Under the pieces are notes generated by a model that did not search any database, had not been told where the DNA came from, and saw only the letters and a program-made list of their open reading frames with translations. The position numbers and the translations under genes are program-made. DNA of 64,000 nucleotides from Strongylocentrotus droebachiensis (taxonomy: Eukaryota > Echinodermata > Echinoidea > Camarodonta > Strongylocentrotidae), in the NCBI GenBank assembly GCA_035222895.1, contig JAVYIG010000413.1, forward strand, positions 2,501-66,500, given 5' to 3'. This document shows, in pieces, positions 35,001-47,000 of this stretch. Every line of letters begins with the position of its first letter. The stretch's first letter is position 1.

Positions 35001-38000
35001 GGGAGGGGAGCAGAATGCCAGAAAGTTTATTGATATTAGCACATTTTTTGACATTTTTAAATTTTCTGGAAATTAACCTGATTTAAACACATAGGAAATA
35101 CATTTGAAAACGAACAACCCACAATTTGCTGTTATATTTTAGACATCCCCAAATCAAAAGATTGGTAAGAAAGTGTTCTCATTATTCTTTTAAATCATGT
35201 CTTTTTCTTTCTAATTTCTTTTTCTCTCTGCTCGGCTCCTATATATCACAGCCTGTAGAAGCAGGTGATGATGCATTCTGGGACCAGTTTTGGGCCGACA
35301 GCGTAACCAGTGTGACCGATGTCTTTGCACTCATCCCGGCCGCTGAGATCAGAGCACTCAGAGAAGAATCACCATCTAATCTAGCAACTCTCTGCTACAA
35401 GGTATAGTCCAATTTCTGAATTGGGCCCTGTTTCATCAAATTTGTTATAAAAAACAAGTTACAATAACTGTTATAAGCTATTGAAATTGTGGCAACTGAT
35501 TGACTGAGAGCTAATTTGTCATATATTTTAGCTTTTGCTATTGATAAAAAGTTATATAATACAGCTCTGATTCTTTTGTGTCTGCACTTGGGTATTTATT
35601 GGAGCATTTTTTAGTTTCTGTAAATAAAGTGTAGCCTCCTTCTTTTCAAATGCACTCATGGAGTTGGGATGATGACAATGGAATCTAAACCCTATGGAAG
35701 AAGGCTCACTGTAAATGACCTTATAAAAATGTCCTCCATTAGATTGAAGTTGAATTTTGTATTTGAATGAGGTCAATCAACACACCCCAATAAAGGTCAA
35801 ATAGGAAACGGCTGACCAGTTCTTTTAATTTCAGACGGACTTGAAACGAGTTTGTCCACTACTTGTTCTTAATTTAAGGAAAAATCCTTGGACCCAGTTG
35901 CAAAACCAAAGTCAAAATGATCACCCCCTTCAATAAGGCATCAATTCTTGGAGCGCCAGTGTTTCATAAATACTTTGTATATGACTTTTTTTTAATTATG
36001 CCTTCTTTGAGTAATAAGATACTCTACATCCTATTTTACACAATAAAATTGAGCCATGAAACTTATCCAAAATTATTCAGAAATATATCAATTCACCAGC
36101 AGTGTTCTGTTTTAAAAACAAACTCAGCATTTATTACTCACTCACATGTACTCTAGCTTCAGGATTAGTTATTAATACAGTCTCCCAGTCCTTCGGTCTC
36201 TAGCTTTTATAACTTCGTTTTTTATTCATCACATATCAAACTGATACTAAATACAGGCGTTGTGGTGTAGTGGTTCAGTCACTCGACTCTCAATCCAAGG
36301 GTTGAGGGTTTAAGTCCTGGCCCAGCACTTGTGTCGGTTGGCAAGACATAAATCCACATTTGCCACTCTCCACCCAGGTGGAAATGCGTACCTGGTAACT
36401 GCTGAGGTACATGCAGAGCTGCCAACCATTCCGTTTTTGCCGGAATTACTCCGTTTTTTCCTCCCAATTACGGTATTACGTTTTTTCTTCATAAAATACG
36501 TTTTTTAATAAAAAATTTTTTTTTACATACCGCACGTCAAACAACTGCCCTAAAATGGTGATTTGATCACAAATTCAATAGAAAACTAATTTTAAAACGT
36601 ACTTGAAGAGAAAAATATTCTCAAAAAAAATGAAATGACGATAATACCAAAATAACCACCCCCAAAACGACCTGCTTGTATGGAAAAAACAGCATGATGA
36701 ATGAACATTTCTGCATTGGAAGTGTGTCGCGCGTGGTTGTAAGTTTCATTTTCATGAATTCCTTTTTTTGGCTTGAAATTCCTTTTTTTTGCCATCATGA
36801 TTCCTTTTTTTGGTCGCACAAGGTTGGCAGCTCTGTACATGTAGCAATAATTGCAGGGCCCTCAGGAAGAACAGCATTGAAGCTGATGAGACTTCTCTGG
36901 GTAAACCAAAATTAATATATTATTATATTTCATTATTTTAATCAACCACTCTTTTTGTCTCTTCAAGGCTGTTGAGAAGCTGGTATCTGCTGCTGAGTCG
37001 GGATGCTCCGCCCCTAGAGACCAACAGGTGGTGCTTAATGCAGCCCGCCTCCTCACCCGTATACTCCCGTACATCTTTGAGGATCCTGATTGGAGAGGAT
37101 TCTTCTGGTCTACGTTACCCGGCCAATCGGTGAGTAGCTTATATAAGATGATCAGCTTGCAAGGAGGTACTACAGTACAGCATCCACGAAAAGAAAAAAT
37201 TGCAGCCTGAATGATTCCCACCATACATGTATCTTCTTCAGATACATGTTTACTTTGACTGTTGCAATGTAAAAAAAAAAAATGTGCATGTATATCCTAC
37301 TAAGGTAAACGAGATATGCAACGAAAATAACAATTTGTATAGAAGACAAAGTTTGTGCATAATTTCCTTCAATATAGCTGACTGACAGATTTCATTGCTC
37401 ATTCTCATAGAAATCTGTTTCACTTGATAGTAAAGAAAATGGGAGGTAAATGAATATTATTATTTAATAACAAAATTGTTTACCTGTTGCAGTCCTAAAA
37501 CGCCCTCAATAAAAAAAAATAGAGATACATACAGGGTATAAGCCCTAATCCTACACATCCATATATTATTGGACATTATTATATCATCCTCATTCTCCAA
37601 ACTGTCCTTTAATCTTTTATAAAAACACCCCCCCCCCCCCTCCAAAAAAAAAAAAAAAAAAAATTGTAAATGGATTCTTTGTATTTGCACTGGTTCTTGA
37701 TACTAAGAAATAATCATGATTTGGAATCTCTTTCTTGCAGGCCTTCCTTTTCATTCAACCCTTCTTAAATATATCAAATGCAAATTCTGTCTCAGTTCAA
37801 TAGCTCAAATTAAAAGCATGTTGGAAATCAATCATAACTTATCTGATGGTCTTGCCTATGATTTTTCTCAATATATTTCACAAAATATGCTGCACCCATG
37901 TTTCATGTGTTTTAAAGCAATCTATTGGAACTTGCCATTTCATTTGAGAATTTTTAATCATTTTTTGAACTGAGGTGTCACTTTTCTCTTTCCTTCTATA

Positions 38001-41000
38001 AACATGGTTTTTACTTCTCTGTAAAGCATGGTGTATGGAGAATGTGGATTCATTGACCTTTTTCCTGTTTCATTTTTCCTTCATGGTTGCTTTTCCTTCT
38101 CATAACTAGGCAAACATGGAAGGGTTGGATGATTTTGTAAGTTTGCTGTGTGTTTTTTTCCCTCCACTAACTTGTAGAGTTGCTTCAAATAATTTTGTCT
38201 GCACTCGCCCCGCTTCGCCCCTAAATCATGTGATTTTGCTCACAACACTTGCATACATATATATTAGGAACTGAAGGTCAGGATTTCATAGAATTTTAGA
38301 TCATTATTGTATGATTACTTTTGTCAGAGCTCAAAGTGGCAACAGCCCTTAGACCAAATGTCCACAAGAGAAAAATATTGGTCTCGGGTTCTTATCAGTC
38401 TTGCAGGACTTCTTACATGTACACAACATGGATTTCATGTTGATTGTCATCTGAAAAATCAAGTAGGTTTTGAATGCAATGGAATAATAAAAGGAAAAAT
38501 AGTAAAATTGCTATCATAAGCCATCAATATGTTCCTGACATTAGTACCCTGTAGCCAATGTTGTGTTAGCACAGTAAGTAGCACTGTTTTAGTTGTCCAA
38601 ATGCAGTTAGAAATAAAGAAAGAACTCTAGCTTCCAAGTTTTCTAGATAATGCTAATGAAGGAAAAAAAGAAAAAAAAAATACACCTGTAGTTCTAGTCT
38701 GCTTTGCCATTTTGTTTGCACATTACTGTAGATATAGATATAGCACTAATTTAATGATACCTGTTTGTTTTGCAAAAGTGTTGAACTTTGGTATAAATTT
38801 GGAAATTTAGATTTCAACATTTTTGGGCCTTAAAATGTTTTCTGAGCTGAACTATGCATTTTCCTCAAAGAGAAGTCTTCATTCTTTTTCCTTTAAATAA
38901 CGCCCTCTTTCCCCATTATTATTGATAGATGAGAAGTTCATGCAATAGTATTGCCCTTGCAGGCTTGCACGTTTTGGAATTTAATAACAGTCAACCAGGT
39001 TAAAAATGTCTATAATGAAATTGATAGTGAAACGCGTGTTTGAGCATCATTTCAAACGAAAAACTCGATGTAGAGGCTATTAATTTGCAAAGATGTCCAC
39101 CACTGGACACAAATCTGTTGCACTTGTTACATTGCCGTAGCAACATCACGGTTACTGTTCGTTTTGTGTCGTAGTCGTTCTTTCTTGTAGCAGAACTATA
39201 TATCAGCTTGTAGCACTTCTACCTCCTAGTCATAAATGAAGTTCTACAAATGTCATTCACATGGAAGTTTTGGCTCAGACCCAATCAGCTGTGTTTACAT
39301 GTACATATTTATGAATCTTCACGACTGATGTGCCTTGCACCTTGCACCTGAATTTTTTTTTTTTTTCCCATTCACTCTAAGATTTCTTTTGCAAACAAAT
39401 ATATTAGTAGATTTAATCGAAGACAATACTTTACATTATGTTGAAGGACATATAATTGCTTAGAGTAGAGAGAGTTGTGTCTTTCACAGAATTAGAATGT
39501 TATTTTTTGTTTGACTGGACAAGTTGTACTTTAGAGCTAAAGTTTTAAGATGATTTATCTCAGTTTTATTATTTATTTCATACATGTACTCTTTCCCACT
39601 GTGAAGTATGTACAGTAGATCTAGTATGCCCTAGGGTTAGAAAATACAGAAAACTGGTATAACTTGTACACTTTTATGACATTATTTTTTCCCATTTTTT
39701 CTGCGTTGTTGTAGTTACCACAGCTGCTATGCGATTTTGATCTACATTTACCAAAAGATAATTTCCTGAGGCTGGTTTGTACACAATCCACAATTAGAGA
39801 GTTTTACGTCTCAACTCAGTTTGCTGTCCATTGATTAACATGAATTAATTCTGTTTGACTTCAAGGGACATATTCCCTGGTATGACTTCTAACTCAGAGT
39901 GTTTGTTTTTCTTCTCCAGTTTACAGAATCTGCATTTGGTCACAATCATTTGATACTTTTGCACTATTTCTAATCTCATGCACTTTGTTGACATGTGGAG
40001 GCATAGCGCTCAATTAGGATATTGGTATTCTGAAAGCTCACTTACATGTAAGTCCCCATTTCTAGTTGGCAGGAGGTGCGTTGCGCATATGCCATGTTGC
40101 ACAAATGTGATGTCTGCGCAGTAGTGGAAAGAAGAGTTTGGGTATTCTGAAAACGCTGTTAGCACAGAAGTAACTCAAATAACATTAAAGATTTCCTTAG
40201 TTTACAAGGCATTTTTTTTCTTGCATTCCTCATGTTATTCGCAGGATTTCATTGAGCACTAAGTCAGCATTCAGAATAGGGATTTGGAGGTCTATTACAC
40301 TGTATGTCTCAATTAAGTGTCAGGACTTAAAAGGAAAGTTTTAAAAAGGTAAAGTGAGCTTTCACACTCCTGCCATGGTCTTTTTTGAAAGATGCAGTCG
40401 TTACAGGTAGTGGGATATTATTAATTGACCTTTGCCTTGGTAAAGGTCAAGGAGGTCATCAAACATATTGACTTGATTGTTTAGATATTAGAGTTCAAGG
40501 AGTCCCCCAAATGGTACTTAATTTTGTGAGAAATCAAATACCTACATTTTAATACAGTACACAGAGCTCTAAGCTAACTTTGATTTGAAGGGGGTCCAGA
40601 TTGTACTTTTTGCAGGCTGTGTGCATGAGCCCTTTGAACACATTTCAAAATTTGGGAGGTCTGGACTTCAATTTTGGCAGCTTTTTGTGTCAAGCCCTGC
40701 ACTGAATGTACCAAACACCAGAGTTCTAAAATGATTTGGAGCTTAATAAATGTTTTATTTCGAAACTGATTCGCTATGGAATGTCTCAGGTTTATAGGTG
40801 CTGACAGTCCAGTGACCACTTAGTGACATGGTTGCTTGTCAAACTCAAAATCAAACATGATATTTGCCAAAATACACAAAAAATTAGGCAACAGATTGAA
40901 TATATTCACAATTTTATATCTGTAAAGATGTGAGCCACCCTGATAATAGTACACCCTGATTAGGTCACAAGCTACAGCACTATTCTACTGTCATGTGAAA

Positions 41001-44000
41001 TTGAAAAATATTTTTCTTGAACTTATCTACATAGAGGTCATATACAATATGTGTGTATAGAATATGCACATGTGCGATTTCGAATGAATTTTTATGCCAT
41101 TTTTTTTTTTTTATCCTTTTGAATTACACTTTTATCACTGGTGTCTTATTTTTGATTGTTTACTTGTAATTACTAGATTTTTTTTGTCTAACAGCTTAGA
41201 GAAGAAAACAAAATTGTGTAATATATAAAAGTGTGATGTACTGCAGTGCACTAGTGGTAGAAATTTATTAGTTTACTTTGCTTATCTTGCAGTGTATCTT
41301 GTATAGATCTAGAGAACTTCCTCTTCTCCCCCTCCGCCCCCCCCCCCACTCCCCAATGTGTACAATGTTGAGAGCCAAACAAATTGTGTTCATATGTTTG
41401 ACATACTAACAAGTCTAGTATAATATAATTACAGCGTCTTCATTCCAAACCTGATATTAATTTTTCTCATACTAAGCACACTCAACAAGTGTATGAGAGG
41501 TACATATGTATCTTTTCGGAGGCTCGCCGTACTGTAAAGACATCAAAATGAAACGACTGAAGGAATAAGAGTAAAAATATTTAAAAAATGTCCCTCATAA
41601 GACATAATCATGAATTTGTACATGTTCAGTTGTAGATATTGTACTGTGCTATAAATATAAATCAAAATAATTCCAAAAAGATTTTGAACACAATGTTTGA
41701 CTGAAAAAGAAAAATAGGACCCTGCACTATCTGTGTAGCATTTTGTTATTTTAAATTTAAGCAATGTTTTACAGCACCATGTACACCCAGCCCTATACAC
41801 TGTACATGGCATGTCATGTACATGTACATGTATGTGAGTTTTTATTTGCCTGTGTGATGTGTTGTGTGCATTAATACAACAAATTTGGAATTTATTTACG
41901 GTCAGTTCATAAAGTGTTGTTATCTTAAACTTGCCTGCAGTGTTATGTTTTTTAAATAAGGCCAAATAAAAATTAAAAAATGTTTAGCGTCCTGCTTTTA
42001 GATAAAGAGGAAGGAGGAGGCCCTTTTTTTCTCTTTTTTTTCTTCTTCAAAATGGCCGCTCGGTACATTTTCCCTGACAGTCGGGCTATTTTTCAAGATG
42101 ACCGCCGACAATTTTTTTTTTTTTTTTTTAATCTGAAATAGATCCATTTTAGCAGTGTTTTTCATGTTTTATTTTCTTTAAAAAAAATAAATAATTAAAA
42201 CAAATTATAAAAAAAAAAAAGGAGGCGGTCCCCAAAAAGGAAGCGGGCAGGGACGCTAAACATGTATATTTTTTTTAATGGCCTAAATCGAGACAGCAGG
42301 GAATATATCTGAATATATCTGACCATTTGTATGATTTCTATCTTGTTTGTTTGTAGAGCGATGAGGAGTCCCTGCCTCTGGCTCAGTCTCTCCTGGCTGC
42401 CCTGTCAGACCTTCTCTTCTGCCCTGATTTCACCGTGGTAGCGGCCAAGAAAGCTGGACCTGTAAGTATTCTAAAGATGTCCGGTCCATCTCCATGATCC
42501 TTGGAGATTTTAACTTTGTCTCTAGCCGAACACTTTACCAAGTAACCCCTTGAAAAAATTTAGCCTAAAGTACAATTTATATTCATCTTGGGCTAGAAGA
42601 TAGATTTAAATCAGTACCGCTTTACCCAAAGTTACAGTCCTACAAATACATGTAGAATCATATTTAACAGGTTATTAAGGGAGCATTGGAATGTACTGAA
42701 GTAGAACTCTTTGAGTGAGTAAAGTAAGTAACATTTAGCATCCTTACATTCCAGGATTTCATTTAACTCTTTGTCTGCCAATTAAGGATCGAAACCCTGA
42801 AATGTTGCATTGTTTGTGGTATGTAATACACTACATGTATGTGTGTCAAAAGTCGAACGTGGTAATCCCTTGTTCATTTCTTAGGTCGACCTAATCCAGT
42901 AAAGCCTTAACACTTTGGGTGCTTTCTTCGTCTCTCTGCATGGTCGCTTGTTGGCCAAACAAGCAATTCTGCACAAAACAATAGGGACCACTTGACAAAA
43001 GGATTGCCTTTCATAGCACCATGACTTTCAAAATGACCCATTTCCCCTCACAATTACACGTTGCTCCATGACAACCCTTTTAAACTTTGGTATTGAGTAA
43101 TCTTGCACTGAAAACAGGAAAAAAATCTTGAATTCTTTAGATGTTACACCCTGTATATACACATTTATCCCATGATAAATAACATTTAGCACAGGGCAAT
43201 ATTTTTTTTTGAGTGTGGCATACAGGGAAAAAAATACACGGGGCTCGGGGCAAATTAGCCCCCGAAATGCCAAAAAGAGCCCCCGAAAGTCATAAAAGAG
43301 CCCCCAAAATTTGCATAGAGTTCAATGCAAAACAAAATAAAGAGTGTTATTTTCATGCAAGCAAGCTTGAAAAGTAGCCCCCGAAATTGTTGAAGTATTT
43401 TTTTCCCTGGTGGCGTATAAAGGGTTAATCATGCATCTTCCCCATTTGTTGTTTGGCGATAGGAGAAGCCTGAGGACCCTCAATCCATAGACAGCTGTGA
43501 GTACATCTGGGATGCCGGGGTGGGGTGCGCTACTGCCCCGCCCCACTTTGCCCACCTGGATCAGAATCGGACTGAGATCCTTAAGCTTCTCCTTACCTGC
43601 TTCTCAGAAACCATGTACCTCGCTCCAGCTAGTAAGTACTCATCGTCAAATTGGCAACATTAATGGTATCATTTATATTTTGTTATTACATGTACAAGAA
43701 GCATCCTTTTGAAATGCGTGTTAATTATAATAGACGCGTTTCAATGGAATGTCAGTGTGCTTGTATTAATAACAGTTTAATGAAACGCTGGCCAGATCTT
43801 TTCTTTACCGAAAGTGAAGCCTTAAAAGAACTTGTGTTTATGGTATTCAGTTAATTTATACTTGTATTGACATTATACCTTCATTATAGTGATAGACACT
43901 TTTTTCAGAGGGTCTTTCATGAGTTTCAGTGGCAATAACTACCTGTCAATATTTGTATACAAAATTGACTTGCCAGGAAACGATATTTTAAAAACTAGTG

Positions 44001-47000
44001 AGCAGAATTAGCAGAACATACATGTAATACGTTATGAGTATCTGTTTGTAGAGGAGGCTTTGTAGCATGCCACTGCATCTCTTCTCTTTAACAAACTCTG
44101 TCATTACAACAAATGAGTATGTCAGATTCAAGAAAGAATGAGTGCACTTTAATTCATAAATATGGACCATCTTCATGTTACAACCTAAAAAATGCTAATG
44201 TGTTGATTATTAGTTCTGCCATGCACATAGTCATATCAAGTAATCTTCCTTTTTAATGATGAGTGAGAATAGTAATACCATGGATTTGAACTGGCTCTTG
44301 AAGTGGTTCGTGAAGCGGCACTTGAGCCATGACCTGCTGATAATATGAGGGCACTGCCGTCTAGTGTTTCCTTTCAGTCATAACTTCCTGATTCAAAATT
44401 TATGATGATTAGGCCTATAGAGATTGAAGGTATTTTGTCTGCAGTTTGTAGAAATAACTAATATATGAGTGCCTGCATTTGTGGCGGAAGCAATTATTCA
44501 AATTCATGATTGTTTTGATGAGAAATATATTGTATTAGAACAATGTGGTTATTTACTCGTAACATGTTATTAATAAACATCTGTACGAAATGCTAATGGA
44601 ATGAAATGAAATGTTATACATGTAGGTCTCTCTTTTTCCCTTCTACAGTGAAGTGTGCATAGGAAACATTGCACTCTCATATTATGAATAAATGATGATT
44701 GTACATGTATCTTATGGCAGGATTCTCTTAATCTTCTTAAACCTGCATTATGTGGAATATTGTTGTTTTATATTTTTGTTATATATATATATTGTGGTAT
44801 GTTTTTACAATTTTATTTCTATATTCTTTATAGGTGATGCACACAGCCTGCCCAATCAGTGGATCAGTTTCTTTTGCTCCTCCGACAACAGGTGAGTCTT
44901 GTTCAGTATAAATGGATTGTGAGTTATGGACAATATTCAATTGTCCCAAGTGGGAAATGTAATATTGAAAGAAGCATCAGGTACTACAGAGACATCATTC
45001 AATATAATATTACAGCCTATTGCATTCCAGTTTTTCCTACTATTTTTTGCGTATACATATTTATCTAAACACTTTGTGTATGGGAATTGTATTTATGTGC
45101 GGGTATCTCGGGTCGATGTACAATTTGGGATTGTGCTAGGAATGAATTAGACATTTCGAACACAAGAAACAAGCTCATCTCACCTACCATAAAAAGACAT
45201 TGATGTAATCTGTCTTCACCTTTTTTAGACCCATCCTTCCTCTGTTTAACTTCATGTTAAACATCGCCTGTGCCTATGATCCCTTGGACTATGGAATGTC
45301 ATGCAATCACCTACAACAGAGAACCTTAATATAATCTAACTTTACCCATCTTGTTCCAAACTTGCCCTATCCCTCCTCATATCTTAGACTCCTAACAAAC
45401 ATGATAATGACATGAATATATCTTTCCCATCTTGTTTCAGACATGCCCTTCCCCTGTTCACCTCTATGATAAACATAGCCTGTGCCTATGACCCCGTGGG
45501 CTACGGGATGCCATACAATCATCTACTATTCTCAGACACCAGGGAACCGCTGGTAGAGATCGCTTCACAGATCCTGGTCGTTACCCTCGATCACGCAAAC
45601 CCTCACAATGTTGCATCATCCGTAGACGGCGCAGAAGAAGTTCATGAGGTAAGCTTCACCACAGTACATTAGCCCATAGCATTTCAGAGTTTATTACAGG
45701 TCGAAATGAAATGAATTAAAGAGAAGGTCGAGTTCTGGGAAGAGGTGAAAAATAATTTGTGAGCGTTATCATTCTTATTATGCAAGTGTGGAAGAACATC
45801 AGATAAGACATGTTCCCTGAAAAGCATGGCTCTTCAAATGCCTTTATATTCTAAATATGTCGTGTAACATCGTAAAACTCGGGGGTAGGATTTTTACGCC
45901 ACATGTTCGTGCAGTCCCATATACATCTTTCTGTGTACAGTGTTTGTAACTTTACCAAGACTTGGCCAATTTCTTATCATTTTGATGATTCCAGAACCTT
46001 GCAATACACACAAATTCTTATATGCTAGATGATCAACCTTTTCTGGTCGATTACACACAGTTTCTTTCACAATGCAATCGCATGACCAGGGGGGTGTTTC
46101 ACAAAGATCCTAAGTTGAACTTATCTCTAAGTTGGACTTAAAATTCATGGGAAGCCATTAGCATCCTTGAAAATATTTTGTAATTTTTTTTCAGAAGGCA
46201 TAAAATGTTGATTCAAATCATTCATATTTTCTATTATCATGGGAGATTTCATGTTCTTGATGAGGACTTGATGAAAAGTCTAAAATATTCCAATTTTTGC
46301 TTTTGAATATATTTCAATTTAAGGCTTCAATGGCTGTCCATACTTTTTAAGTCCAACTTAGTGTTAAGTTCAACTTAGGATCTTTGTGAAACACTCCCCA
46401 GAACTTAACTTCATCTTTAAGCTTTTACTCCTCAAATTGGCAACAATCAATTATTTTTGCAATTCCTTCATATTTAAAAAAATTTAAAAATGTAAATTAA
46501 ATGAATAAGTGTGAATGAAAATTATATAAAGTCAACAAGATATTTAAAATTGCTTTGCTGTAAATTTCTAGTGACCATAGACATCAATCCTAAAAAAATA
46601 CACTAACCTAAAACCTAACCTAAAATCCAGTTGTAAACATAACCCTGTATCTTTGAATAGAGCTTGGAGCAAATGTCCCTGCAGCATATGTCATGTCATC
46701 TTTGAGGCTTGTTCAGATAAAACCTATGCAACAAAAACTTTCATGTTTTTTTTAACGTGTAAATGAATAGCAACTGCATGCAACAAAGGTCCTGAATGTA
46801 TTCACTTTACCATGTAGCTCTGTGTTAAAAATATGCAGCCATTTTGCCTTGTCATATCAGAGGCTTTAACTTGTCCTAATAACATGGTAGAAACTGTAAA
46901 ATCTATAGTTGAAGCAAATTATCTTTGACAAATAATGGGAATAGTACTCCAAGGCTTGATGACCATTATAATATGTGATTCTTGAATGACACTTCAAGTC

